Shown piece by piece: positions 38,126 to 50,728 of a stretch of 64,000 nt of DNA. Under the pieces are notes generated by a model that was given only the letters and a program-made list of their open reading frames with translations, made no database searches and was not told the origin of the DNA. The position numbers and the translations under genes are program-made. Every line of letters starts with the position of its first letter. Position 1 is the stretch's first letter. The stretch comes from Hydractinia symbiolongicarpus (Eukaryota > Cnidaria > Hydrozoa > Anthoathecata > Hydractiniidae): assembly GCF_029227915.1 (NCBI RefSeq), contig NC_079879.1, positions 16,182,001-16,246,000 on the forward strand. Direction: 5' to 3'.

Positions 38126-41100
38126 ATGGCTTCTCAAAATACTGTTGTTGAATTAACGCGAAATACCGTTGTTGAATTAAGAGCTTTCGCTAGAGAACGC
38201 GGCCTACATGGCTACTCAAAACTCAGAAAAGCTGAGTTGATCGAATTATTATCACGCCCTCCTGTGCCAGCGCCGAGACCTGTACCAGCGCCTAGACCTA
38301 CTAGACCTATGCCAGCGCCGAGGCGTACTAGACCTGTGCCAGCGCCGAGACGTACTAGACCTGTGCCAGCGCCTAGACGTACTAGACCTGTGCCAGCGCC
38401 TAGACCGATGAGGAATGTCAAACCTGTCACAATTATTCCTAGCCAGCAAGACATGGATTTGTTTGAGCAGCAAGAAATGGCTAAAACTAGACCTCAGGTA
38501 AAAAGTAAGTTGAATGAATGGAGAGAATGGTTAGTAAATCATGTACCGAAAGTTATAAAGGAGAAAGCAACTAAAGCTTTCAGAACCATGAAGGATAAGG
38601 TTCTGGGTTTATATAAAAAGGGTAGTGGAGAGAAAGAGGTGGAAGAAGAAAAAGAGGTGGAAGAGGAAAAAGAATTTACTCCTATTGAAGAAGCGTTTGA
38701 CGGTTCCTACAAAAGGTTCAAGATAAACCCCTATGGGAAGAAGAGCGTCAAAGTCTTTTTTCAAAAAGGTTCAACCTATCGTTAAGAGGTTGATGAGTGG
38801 CGTGCTCAAGCAGAAAAAGTCGTTGAAGACCCAGGCGACTTTATGGGTGAAATGAGTAAAGGAGGAGGAAGACAATAAAAGGATCTATGACGATAAAGCG
38901 TTCAATAGCTATATGGAGATAATCCATAACAAGGATGACATTCTGATGTTTTCGATCGGATGCGTAATAAGATAATTGAGCAGATTGAAAACCCTGCGCT
39001 ACTCAAAAGTGGATTCACAATCGATAAAATCTTGCATATGCATGTGGACTTTCATAAGCTAAAATTAACGAGAGGTAGCTCTTATTTACCTCTACCTGTC
39101 AATTTCAGTGGGAAGCGATCTGTGATTAATCCTAAAAATGAAGATGATGAGGAATGTTTTAGGTGGGCTATTATCGCTGCGCTTAACCACAAGCAGATCA
39201 AAAGTAATCCTGAGCGTATCTCAATCCTTAAGAAGCATGATAAGTATGACTGGGATGGTCTATCTTTCCCGATGGCGCTAAACAAGATAGATTTGTTTGA
39301 GAGAAGGAACCCTGATATCGCTATGCATGTTTTAACAAAAGACGGTTGAGAAGGCGTCTATTTGTGTCGTAAGTCAAAACATATTGATCGCAAAGAAACA
39401 GTTGTTTTGTTTCTATTGTGTGAAAAGGATAAGAGACATTATATAGCTGTAAAGAACTTGAGCGGTGTCTTGAGTAAGGCCAACTCGAAGCACGAACATA
39501 AAGAGTATTATTGCTTGAATTGTCTCTCTGGTTTTCCAAGCGAACAGAAAAGGGATGAACATTTTGAATATTGCAAGAATAACGATGCTGCTAAGATTCA
39601 ACTCCCTAAAGAGGGTAGCATCGTTAATTTTAATAAGGGTCAGTATCAGCTCAAAGCCCCATTTATCATGTATGCCAATTTCAAGGCTTTCACAAAAGAG
39701 TTGCCTGAAGAAGAGACAAAATGAGAAAGTTGGCAAACATGTTCCCACAGGTTTCTGTTGTTATAGTAAATTTGCTCACGGTAAAGTTCCAGACCCTCTG
39801 ACGCTTTACCGCGGTGAAGACTGTGTTTTACGCTTTGTGAATCATATAGTTTCTGAGGCGAAAAGGTTGTATAACATGTTTCCCAAGAAAGCAATGACTC
39901 CTCTGACAAAAGAAGAACGTGATGGCTATGAAAATGCCACTAAATGCCACATTTGCATGAAAGAATTTGATGATGGGGATTACATCAAGGTTAGAGATCA
40001 CTGTCATTTTACTGGCAAGTTTCGTGGAGCTGCTCATCGAGAATGTAATATCCGATACAAGGTACCTAATTATATTCCGGTTGTCTTCCATAATCTGAGT
40101 GGTTACGATGCACATCTATTTATCAAAGAGCTTGCGAGGCAGCATGGAAAAGAAAATATGAGCGTCATCGCTGAAAATAAAGAGAAATATATCTCTTTCT
40201 CGACGGATGTTAAGGTTGGCGAATACATTGACAAAAATGGAGAGACTAAAACCAAAAAGATACAGCTGAGATTCATCGATTCGGTTCGTTTCATGGCTAG
40301 CAGCTTGGATTCGTTGGTAAACAATCTCTCTGATGATCAGTGTAAAAATCTTCGAAAATTCTTCAATAATGATGAGCAATTCAAAATAATGAGAAGAAAG
40401 GGTGTATACCCATATGAATATGTTAATTCATTCGATAGGTTTAATGAAACTAAGCTTCCGGTGAAAGATGATTTTTATAGCAAGTTGAACATGAGTGGTA
40501 TCAGTGATGCTGATTATGCGCATGCTCAGAAGGTATGGAAAGACATGAAAGTTGAAAATATGGGTGTTTTTCATGATATCTACCTCAAGACAGACGTTCT
40601 ATTGCTTGCTGATGTTTTTGAGACTTTTAGGGAAACATGCTTGACAAACTATAAACTGGATCCTTCACATTTTTACACTGCTCCGGGATTAGCCTGGCAG
40701 GCGTGTTTGAAAAAGACCAAGATTAAGCTAGATTTGATGCATGATATGGATATGTTTCTGTTCGTAGAACGTGGTATTAGAGATGGTCTCTGTCAGGCCG
40801 TTCATAGACACGCAAAAGCTAACAGCAAGTATATGGGCGCTAGATATAAAGTAGATGAAGAGGATAGCTATCTCCAGTATCTTGATGCAAACAATCTGTA
40901 TGGATGGGCTATGATTCAAAAATTACCAACAGGAAAGTTCAAGTGGGTTGATGCTAGTAAATTTACCGCTAAACTCATTTCTAGGTTGGCTGAGGAAAAC
41001 GGTGAAAAGGGTTACTTTCTTGAGGTTGATGTGAGCTGTCCTCAAGAGCTTCATGATTTGCATAATGATCTCCCATTTCTACCAGAGAGGAAGAAGATTA

Positions 41101-42095
41101 ATGGCGTTAAAAAGCTAACTCGATGTCTTTCAGACAAGAAGAACTATGTCATTCATATCCGTGCGCTTGATCAAGCGTTGAAGCATGGTCTTGTTCTTGA
41201 GAAGGTTCATAGAGTGCTTAGATTTAAGCAAAGCGCATGGTTAAAGTCGTACATAGATTTTAACACTGATTTGCGTACCAAATCAACGAATGACTTCGAA
41301 AAGGACTTTTTCAAGCTGATGAACAATTCAGTCTTTGGTAAAACTATGGAGAATCAACGTAGGCACAAAGACATACGCTTGGCTACCAAGAAAGAACAAT
41401 ATGAGAAGCTGGTGATGAAGCCCAACTTCAAGGGTGCTATCTGTTTCTCAGAAACATTGATGGGTGTTGAAATGCAGAAAATCAAAGTCGTATTGAACAA
41501 GCGAATCTACCTAGGACCAGCGATCCTCCATCTATCGAAGATGGTTATGTATGAGTTTCACTATGATTACATGAGACCAAAATATGGTGACAAACTAAAG
41601 CTCTGCTACATGGATACGGATTCATTCGTCTACCACATCAAAACCAACGACTTCTACAAAGATATCGCTGATGATGTAGCATTGAGATTTGACACTTCAG
41701 GGTACGATAAGAGAGATGGCAGACCTCTACCATTAGGTTTGAATAAAAAGATCATTGGTCTGATGAAGGATGAGTTAGGTGGCAAGGTAATGACGGAGTT
41801 TGTCGCTCTAAGAGCGAAGAATTATGCATATAAACGGCTAGACGGAAAAGAAGACAAGAAGTGCAAGGGAGTCAAGAAGTGTGTGGTGAAGAAGACCATA
41901 GGGTTTGATGATTATAAGAGATGCTTGTTCGATGGTGAAAATGTTTACAGGGAACAGATGACCTTCCAATCGATTATGCATGATATTCACACCATAAAAA
42001 CAAACAAACTCGCTCTCAATGCAGATGATGACAAAAGAATTATCCCTAATGATCGAATAAGCACCTATGCGCGAGGACACTATAAGGCTACATGA
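38126..42095 (+). pseudogene. POLB: Polinton DNA polymerase B with SAP N-terminus, broken in its N-terminal half
   Basis: One long polymerase gene with several lesions. 38126-38785 encodes a SAP domain (VELRAFARERGLHGYSKLRK), Pro-Ala-Pro-Arg repeats and an acidic region. A frame change near 38765, a TGA near 38850 and a shift near 38950 interrupt the linker. 38960-39724 reads on with one in-frame TGA at 39347 and a shift near 39720. From there to 42095 the core is open. It has an endonuclease-VII-like zinc/HNH segment (CHICMKEF ... DHCHFTGKFRGAAH) and an exonuclease motif FHNLSGYDAHLF. Motif A follows (YLDANNLYGWAM), then motif B (KLMNNSVFGKTMEN) and motif C (CYMDTDSFVY). Such enzymes are protein-primed replicases. 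The last ~39 codons lie in the right TIR. The core looks healthy, but a full-length product cannot be made. Confidence 0.9.
38265..38410 (+). repeat. Coding minisatellite (Pro-Ala-Pro-Arg)
   Basis: Four to five near-identical 30-bp units (CCTGTGCCAGCGCCTAGACG) encode tandem RTRPVPAPR between the SAP domain and the polymerase body. It is a likely flexible linker and prone to length change. Confidence 0.9.
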
Positions 42096-42292
42096 GATAA
42101 CAAAGAGGTAAGAGGTAAGGGGCAATTTTGAGCCGCCCTTCCTATATACCCTCCCCCTCTATCCCCTTCCCCCTCTATCCCACGATCGGAAAGTGCTTTG
42201 AGCATCCTATAGGATAGCGTGAAATTTTAACGGGCATTTACGCTAAGATCATGAAGGATGCTCTGCACCAACATCGGCACTTTCCTCTCTCT
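41978..42292 (-). repeat. Polinton right terminal inverted repeat
   Basis: Reverse complement of the left TIR. It contains the PolB stop codon (42093-42095) and the terminal CTTTCCTCTCTCT, followed by GTATT. Confidence 0.95.
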
Positions 42293-42297
42293 GTATT

Positions 42298-42904
42298 TGG
42301 CTTAGTTTTATTTTCAAACCTACTTTTCATAATATATTTTGTCAATTTATCATATATTTACCTGAATATTCATATATTCTCATATATTTGCCCTAATTTT
42401 GGTCATATATTAATATATTTTGGATGAAATATATTTTGGATGATGGACATGCTTTTGGTAACCTATCTTTTTTGCAGCTAGATGTTCGGCCGCTTGAGAA
42501 TAGAAACGACGACATTCCCGACTCATTCCACCAAAACACGTAAAAATAAGAGGGGTGAAAGACTCGTGTTCATCCTGCAGTATACGTTGGTTATACTATC
42601 TTTTCTTTTCATTTTCGTTCTTCTTGTGCACAGCTGGAAGACTTTGATTCAAATTACATTTGGCAACGGGGTTGAAAACCCTGCGTCACAAAAAGCCGTT
42701 TGTCCTCTGATTCAGAATCCTCTTGCTGACACATCAGCTCTTGCTTCATTTGATGTGTTTGCTGAGGCGTGTACAAATTCTTCACCTGTCAATTGGGTGA
42801 GCGTTGGTTCAATAACAACATGTGCCACATATCTCCCCAAGTATCTCGGCAGTCATATTTCTTAGCTCGTTATGTCTTGAGATGATCATGCCACCTTTTG
42901 CGCT
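42298..42904. other. Flanking non-coding DNA
   Basis: AT-rich host flank of the Polinton with several CATATATT motifs. A 127-codon frame at 42482-42865 contains one hydrophobic helix but no domain or splice context, and I do not call it a gene. Confidence 0.4.
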
Positions 42905-43217
42905 ATAACGTCAATATCCTATATTTAATTAATGAAGCCATTACAGTGCACCTAAAATTTTGAGGTCAAATAACTTGGAAACGAGGTGGCGACGTCAATA
43001 ATTTTTCACCGGGTGGGTAACTAGCGACTATTTTGGGTAAGTTTCCAAAACTGGGTCCCTAAATCCGTTTTGAAATGGACGTCTTGATGACGTCATCAAT
43101 TGAACACAAAGTTCTATTTTTTGTAGATGGTTTGCTGACGTCATCAAAATTCAAATGACGCTTCTTTTTCATTTTTATTCTGCCTCAGTGGATTTTTCCA
43201 CGGGCTTTATCGACTAG
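42905..43217 (+). mobile_element. Helitron-like unit, 5'-truncated
   Basis: Contains the family interior (AACTTGGAAACGAGGTGG, GGTGGGTAACTAG) and a complete 3' end: GTGGATTTTTCCAC hairpin then CTAG at 43214-43217. The next unit begins in the following base. Confidence 0.7.
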
Positions 43218-43368
43218 TCTCTATAATAATACAGAGACTGTGTGTGTGTGTCCGTGTGTCTGCAGCAGGCAAAGTGGATGTGTTCATTTTCCTTTGATGT
43301 TGCCGAAAAATGCATGTCTAATATAGTAAAGTTTCTGACGTTACGGTGCGACGGCAATATCACTACTA

Positions 43369-46300
43369 TCTCGGGCAACTTACGGACAGTCTCCAATTAT
43401 TTCGGGTAAAACACGGGTATACCGCGTTTTATCATAATCGTCTACCGCGTTTTGCTATCTGACGTGCTTTTTGTCGTTTCAAGTTTGTGAAGAAGACAAG
43501 AAGGTGCCGCCATTTTTGTGTTTTTGTGTTGACAGAAATGGTTGGTTGTACCATACATTTGGCTGTTAAGGTATTTGTGATCACGCAGTAAAAACAAGGT
43601 TTGTAATATTATTTATTCTATATATTTGAAATTTTCTATATTCTATTTGCCTATAGCTACCTGTCAAAATTATATATATAGTAGCTATAGCAAAAGCTAG
43701 CTATATATTTCTGGAAGTGTTTACCTAAACTTTGTAACTGTCAGAGCTATACATAGCCTTTCTGGCTGTTATATACATAGATATATACATAGATAGATAT
43801 ATACAATATAAAAACAGTTAGTCAAGAAATTAAACTGTTTATGTAGTTCTTAGATCACTGCAGATTACTTAGCTAAATAGTTGTGGGTGCAAATCCTACC
43901 TCTGTACGAAAGAGTAGCTTAATTAGAAAAGCAGTTTAGCTAGTATTCTCTTGATTTAGGGTGCAGATATATAACCCACATAATGGATTGTAAAAATGGA
44001 CCTTTTTAAGACTGTTAGCTAGCTAGCTATTTCTTCTAAGTTTTGCACAATACAAGATTATTGCGTATTAAGCCCGTCAAAGCAACAACAAATACTTTGA
44101 TATCTTTTTAAAGGTATTAATTTCCTTCTCGTGTTGTTCTTGTTTTTTCGTTTGTGCAAAATGATGATCCACAATAATATAAAAATACATTTCCCATACG
44201 AAACGTATCAGAAAAAAAGTTTTGTATATATATATATATCAAATGTTTTTATTTTAGCTAGCTCTGGCTAATTTGTTGAAAAATATGCTTCTTAAAATTT
44301 AAAAGCGCATATTGATCCTTTTGCTGAAAAACTAAATATTTGTCCATTGTTCAAGAATTTTTTTGGCGTGGTAATTTAATTTATATTTCTCCATGTAAAT
44401 TTTATTTGATTTAAGCTCTTCTGTATTCGGCATCTTAAAATTTTTTGCTATGAAGTCTTTTTCCCAATCTTTCGTAGCTTTTTCTGCTTCATGCTGAACA
44501 GCCATCACTTTTTCACGAAAATGAATGATAAATGCTCTACATTTTTTTCTTGAATGTTCACTTTTAGTCAGCTTATATGACATATGATGACGGTCGAAGT
44601 CCTTCAATTTATCTGAATAGCCAAGAACATACATTATGTTCTTGCATACACCTGATTCAAGAATTGGGTTTTGGTCAGCTTTCGTCTGTCTGTCTCTACA
44701 GATCTTTTCCAACTTACTATTTTCTGCAGTTTTTTTAGGATTAGTAACTGAGTCAGCTATGCAAGGTTGTTGTTCCAATGTAATTGTGTTTGATGTTTCT
44801 TTCTCAAAATGAACAGCTTGGTCAACTTCTAAATCCAATAAGGAAGGTTGCTGTTCTAATGTGATATCTATCTCCATTTCTATCTCTTCATTATTATCAT
44901 GTGATATATACGCATTATCATATTCTGCATTATCATCATCAGCCATCAGTTTGATATTACTTGTTATGTTTGCTTTTGGATTTGTAACGCCAGTCTGAGA
45001 GTAAGAAAGAGTTCATATGAGCTAAGAAGCAGGCTAGGTATCTGTAGAATTAAAGATAGATGTTGTCCAGATATAAGTAGATTAAGTTGGTTAGGACACT
45101 TGCAAGAATGAAGGAGGATAATTGGGTAAGAAAGTGTAGAAATAGACTTGATACAGAGGAATTTGAGTTGGGGGCTATTAATATACCCATCCTACAGACA
45201 GTAAGCCAAGAATGACGTATTACTTACTTCTTCAAGTGCCTTGCATTCTATTAAATCTCCATTTTCGTCGAAAGTATTTATCTTTGTGATTGGCAATTCA
45301 ATACCACGATCAACGCATTTCTTCCAACAAGCTTCTACATCTTTTGCTACTGATTGCAGGTTGTCTTGTTTGAAATTTGTCATCAAAGGCCCTTCAACTC
45401 TGAAATCATCATCCTCTTTTCCATCATGAAATATGATAATATCATTTTCTCTATGCCACCAAACACCATTACCATAGAGCAAAAAATCTGCAATTCTTTC
45501 CAAGTGTGCCTGATATTTCCGTAGAGGTAAGTTAATGTTAAAACAACTTCTTTTCTCATCTGAAAATTCAAAAAAGTTTATTTCGAAACAAAATGACAAT
45601 CATACACTTTTTATCACATGTTAAAATTTTAAACAAAATTAGAAAGATTAATGTTTGAATATCAAACCAGACTTTTTATTAAGTCAAGCACTTCAAAATA
45701 TATTTAATTATCACATAGAACAGCCTTTCTGTTTCAGTTTATTCCATGACGACAGAACATTGCCTACGTAAAATGACATTTTCCTGTTTTGCGTTGGCAA
45801 ACTCGTGTTCGACATTTGCAATTTATATTTGTTTTGCGGCCAAATGCTGCAGTACACAAATAACAGTTAAATATTTGCCAATGTGAATTGAAAACTTTTG
45901 TTTTCATGTGGACATTCGTCTCAGCAATTTCTGAATGCCAACATGAATTAGAAAGCCAGTAGAAACAGATATTTTAGACTTACCAAGTACACTCTCTGAA
46001 AATTTCGATATTTTAGATGTGTTAGTTGATTTTCTAGAACATTCTTTGGCAATAAATTTCTGTTCAGCTTGAATACGGATGATGCTATTATCACGTATGG
46101 ATTCTAAGGATCTGGCTGATGTTCTCAAACTTATTTGATTAATTTTGCTGAATAGCTGTTCTTCATTCTCTGTGTGTAAGGAGCTTGGTGAGATAATTCT
46201 CGATACTTCTGCTAAATGTGTTGTCAAGCCATGATAATAAATGCCATAAAGCTTTTGTGTAGACATTGACTTTAAATTATGCCCAAACAGATCTTGGCAC

Positions 46301-49300
46301 AACATGGCATGCTGGAAACTAATATTATGTAATCGTAGAATAATTCGTGGGGACCTTTTTTGGGATTTAAGATATGATAACCGAACTAGCTCCATCAATG
46401 TGTACAACAACTCTTTGATTTCCTTTCTGCAAGTGCTTTGCATTGATTGGTAAACAACTATTGATGACAGCCGATAGTCAGATCCTCTCACCTTGTCCTT
46501 CGAACCATATGTGGCATCTAGGGACTGTTGAAAAATTTTATTCTCTTGAGGTGTCAACACTTCATGCAAAACATCCCACAAATTCTTGATATGTCCTTTA
46601 CAATCATGCAGTGGTTCAATCGGCATCACTTCATAATTAGCAAGATTCAAGGACTCCATTGTACTATGTTCATTTCCAAAGCAAAGAGCTGGAACACGGA
46701 TAATTCCTTTAAAAAAAATTGTTGACTGAATTTATAAATTTTAATGAGTGTAATTTTGAAAATAAAATCAGAATTGTTTTTATGCTTTTCAATTTTCCTC
46801 AACATATCTGATTTTCTTTTGCTTTATTTGTAGAAAAATTTTCAGACAAATATCAACTAACATCAACTTATATAAAACTTTTGCGAAAAAGGCCAAAATT
46901 TGCAAAAGTTATTTTAGTTTATCAAAAATAAAATAGCCCTAACCTGTCAAATGATTTTTTAGTAGCTGTTCAAGGTCCTTTTTGTGCAACTTTTGATGAA
47001 CTGGTAAGTCACGGTCAAGGTTTCTGTAATTTACTTCAAGACCCAGTTTCTCCACATTGAGTTGTTGAAATGGAGACACAGCTTTTTGTTGTTGTCCTGC
47101 TGGGCCTGATATTACCTAAAATAATCAAAAATAGTTAGTTAAAAATAGTTAATGTTATGTAATAGAAATCTATAAATTTGTCATTCATATTTTGTTTCAT
47201 TTACCTGGAATAAATAATTTTCTATACTTTTTGTCAAAATTACAAATAACGAACAACTTATTTTGAAATTTATGTACCTTCTTCCTTCTTTGTTCCAAGG
47301 ACACTATTTTGTTACTGTAGACATGGGCTATATCTGTAAATCTTGATTTTTTGCATCCACAAAGACAGGGAAAGTTTTCACCATGAGAGTTACCACTCTC
47401 GTATTGTATTTCAGGATGGTCACCTAAAATATAAATGAATTCCTGTTATCCTTTTTTAAATAAATTGTTGCATTATGCAGATTAAACTTGTGTGAATTGA
47501 ATTCCATCAACATACCATGAAAAAACCTTATCACATCAACCACTTTCTTATCATTGACAATTAATGGGTCAGACAATTTTCTAATGTCATTAAGTCTGGT
47601 TTCGACATATGAAACCTTCTCTGCAATGCTATCCTGGGCAAAACCAATAATATAAACGGATGGACGCTCCACAAGTTCTTGAACATCATGACAAATTCCT
47701 AAAATTTAATTTAGCGAACATTATTAAGTGGCATTTAATGTCTACTATCAAAGTAAAAAAAGTAAATATTTTTGATTTTAGATATCTAGAATTTTGGTGA
47801 TCAATAACAATACTTCTAAATGACATACCTGTTTTTGCATACATTTCCTCATCTGTATAAAATAACTTGTCATCGTAAACAACTTTGACAGTCAATAGTA
47901 AATGGCCAGCACTCAAAAGTGATGCATGATCAGACCATAGTATGAAGTATCTTGTCAAAGCACCTTTTGGATTTCTCATAATCCCCAAACTTTGATGTTC
48001 TTCAAAAATCTTTCTGCGAATGTCACTCAGTGGTATACAACGACCAGATACTGTGAATTCTTCATTGAAAATCACTCCATTCTTTATCACAGCTTTTTTA
48101 TATTTTTTTGGCTCAACCAAAGATCCTAATAGAATATCTCCAGATTCAATCTTCTTCAGTATCTCCTCTTTTATTTTTTCAAATGTAGGGGGCATAGGAA
48201 CCGACACTCCACTTCCATCTGTAAAAAATGAAATGTTCTCAATATCTCTCTTTCTGAACAAGGAATGTTAAGTTGATTGTACAAACGCTACGATATATAC
48301 ATCCTCTTTTTGTATAATACATATTTCTAAAAGTATTGTGAAGATGCAATGTGTTTTAGGTAAACATTGTTCTACACACAGAAATCTACTGTAACACTTG
48401 AAAGAATTTAAGAATCTTTTGCTATAAATTATACAGATTTGATGACAAGACACAATGTTGGAAGCGTACATTATATATCAATTCTTCTTTTTTTTAGGTA
48501 CTCACCTGGAAACTTTTCATATTTTCGACGATATTTGCATGGGTTAACAAAATTGTTTGCAAATTTTGATAAATCAACACCGTTATCTTCGAGAAATTCC
48601 TTAACAACTGTATTTCCAGTAGTTCCAGGTATATGATATTTTCGGGCCAAGTCAGAGTAATTTATCTGCAAGAGGAAATAAATCGATGTGTCACACAAGT
48701 TATTTTTTTGTTCAAAATTGGACAATGATATAAATGGCAATGTGTTCAACACAAATGTTAACAGATACATGAAGATATACCTTACTACCAACATCCATTC
48801 CTAACACTTCTTCAAGTAGAGCATGACGATCGAAATTTAATTTGTTTGGATCTGGACTATGTCGTTTTTTCTTGATTGGTGTGTCATCTACGTCTTGATT
48901 TTGTTGTAATTTTGTCCGCCCTATGGTTAGAAACAACTCCTTAATATATTTTGTTTAAAATAATTTTTACAGTTTTTAGTTTAGTCAATAATGATTTGCG
49001 AGACTGAATTCTACGAACCTAAGGTTTTATTTATTTTTGCTATTTTTTTTTGCATTTATTCACACAGCAACTTATTTTCATAACATAGTTTTAATTATTT
49101 CTGCGTGTTAATTTCGTGGGGTTATATACTTCATCATGATATATGTTGATTGCTTATTTTTTCATTTTAATATTTGTTTATATATATATATATGCGTGTA
49201 TATAATTATTTATAAATTTATATTCAAAAAATGCAACAATAAAATAATACCATTCAAGAAAAACCAGTGCCTGTAGGTGAATGGAGATACAGTACAGGTG

Positions 49301-50728
49301 AAAGATTAAAATTAAAAAATATATATAGCTATACCTATCATTCTTTTAATTGAATTTTCTTTACTTTCAAAGTATTGAATCGATCTTGATTTTTTGTAGG
49401 AAGCTTTTGATTGTCTGATGCCAAAGATTGTGTCTGTTGCTTTATTTTCACCAAAACATTTTTTTTCCAAGGATTTTTTTATTATTTTATTCCGTTCTCT
49501 AAGCTCTTTCTTTTTATCAGACTTGGACTTCACTTGAGCAATATTAGCTGATTTGACCTTTGTGAGAACCTTTGTGAATGGAGTGTCATATATACTGTCC
49601 CATTTTGAGTTGATACTATTAAGTACAGATTCTGCCGTTGTTTTCATATATGACATGTCAGTCTTTGTTTGAGGAATTGTCAAATTTATGGTGATTGGAT
49701 GAACTGGTGTTGTGTTGATACTGTTTGGAGTAGTAATCGTTGATATGTTGTTATATGTTACATTTACAGGTGTGGACGTATTATTTGTTGTAGTTGGAGT
49801 TTTATTATTCGTACTATTTACAGTGTTTGATATATCTGTTAATGGTTTTTTAACATTGTTGATTTTTTTTGTTCTGTGTGATGTTGAAACAGGAAATGTA
49901 TTTTTATTTTTTTCTAATAAACTGCATGCTTGACATGCATGTATAGTATGCCTAATCTTCTCATTATCTTTGAGTTTCTTCCAATTGTCTTGAGAAAAAT
50001 CATCTAGGTATTTTTCCCTTACTTTACCGTTCCACTTTTTTTTTCTCACAAACGCAGTAAGTTCCTTGGACTTTCTGTCAAAATGATTTTTCGTTATGGA
50101 TACATCAGGAAACATCGCCATAAAATTTGAAAAACGCAAGTCACAGTGATGATGACTTATATTTTTCATCCCATTCAATACTTCAGCACGCATAAAAGCG
50201 CATTCAAAAACGTTTGCCATGATATTCGTTATTCGTTCTTACTTTATTCCACAAAAAAAATTTCCCGCTGAAGCTACCATATTTATGTTTTTCTTTTCCC
50301 GCAGTTTTTGCGCGTCTTTTAATATAACGGGAAAAAAATCCGACACCGTAGTAAAAATGACGTCAAAGTACTGAAAATGACGAAAAATCAAAGAAAACGT
50401 CGTGTTTTACAGTTCGCACCACTTAGGGGTATGTGGCGTCATCGGATATTTTTTTAATCCACAGATAATATGTCGACGACTTAAAAAAAAGCCGTTTATA
50501 GTTGATCGCGTATTTATTTATATGGGTTTTACCGAATTAAAAAGGTGAATAAAATCACGAAAGCGAGGCTATATCGACTTAAATACAACTAAAAAATTTT
50601 AAACAGCTTTTTTTCAAAAATCGATCCTTCACCTGAACGAATAAAAAAAACCAGGATGTTTTATTATCAGTCAGGTTGGTGCGCTTAGTAAAACCACGTT
50701 TTGGAGACTGTCCGTAAGTTGCCCGAGA
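43369..50728. mobile_element. 7.36-kb TIR DNA transposon, unclassified
   Basis: Perfect 28-bp inverted ends beginning TCTCGGGCAACTTACGGACA, with a TA duplication (43367-43368 and 50729-50730). It contains one minus-strand gene of ten exons and no other coding region. TA duplications occur in Tc1/mariner, ISL2EU and some other groups, but neither termini nor protein match one I can name. Perfect TIRs and an intact gene indicate recent activity. Confidence 0.85.
44332..50220 (-). CDS. Ten-exon putative transposase, 1264 aa, intact
   Basis: Exons on the minus strand: 50220-49335, 48920-48781, 48665-48506, 48218-47829, 47698-47516, 47423-47278, 47115-46944, 46706-45984, 45559-45228, 44994-44332. 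All introns are GT-AG with matching phases. They sum to 3795 nt, which is 1264 codons plus stop. The long N-terminal exon is Thr/Asn-rich with a CQAC pair. Exons 2-3 look like a helix-turn-helix (YSDLARKYHIPGTTGNTVVK). The central part has WSDHASLLSAGHLLLTVKVV and VIRFFHGDHPEIQYESGN. A zinc-like CLCGC follows, then RVPALCFGNEH and EPLHDCKGHIKNLWDVL. These resemble the core of a repetitive cnidarian transposase family I cannot name. The Asp and Glu residues fit a DDE-type enzyme by inference. The C-terminal exons are charged and may bind DNA or partners. It is the only gene in the element, so a transposase role is likely. Confidence 0.8.

Larger units (their letters stand above)
28162..42292. 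mobile_element. Polinton/Maverick (virus-like DNA transposon), 14.1 kb
   Basis: Bounded by ~314-bp inverted repeats beginning AGAGAGAGGAAAGTGCCGAT and flanked by a 5-bp direct repeat GTATT (28157-28161 and 42293-42297). Polintons typically make about 6-bp duplications. Inside are the defining genes: protein-primed-type DNA polymerase B, retroviral-type integrase, FtsK/HerA-type packaging ATPase, double-jelly-roll major capsid protein and a putative penton. Several conserved small proteins are also present. No adenain-like cysteine protease is recognised. Gene order and sizes agree with polintoviruses. Lesions in PolB, integrase and two accessory genes suggest this copy is no longer autonomous, while the capsid module is intact. 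Both TIRs are nearly identical, implying fairly recent insertion. Confidence 0.95.

Noticed and set aside
42482-42865. 127-codon frame with a hydrophobic helix right of the Polinton
   Set aside because: No domain, no splice or promoter support, outside the element ends; kept only as a remark.
43875-43915. tRNA-like T-arm (GTGGGTGCAAATCCTAC)
   Set aside because: No D-arm, anticodon arm or acceptor pairing could be found around it.
49712-49933. Hydrophobic plus-strand frame
   Set aside because: Antisense of the Thr/Asn-rich first exon of the ten-exon transposase gene.
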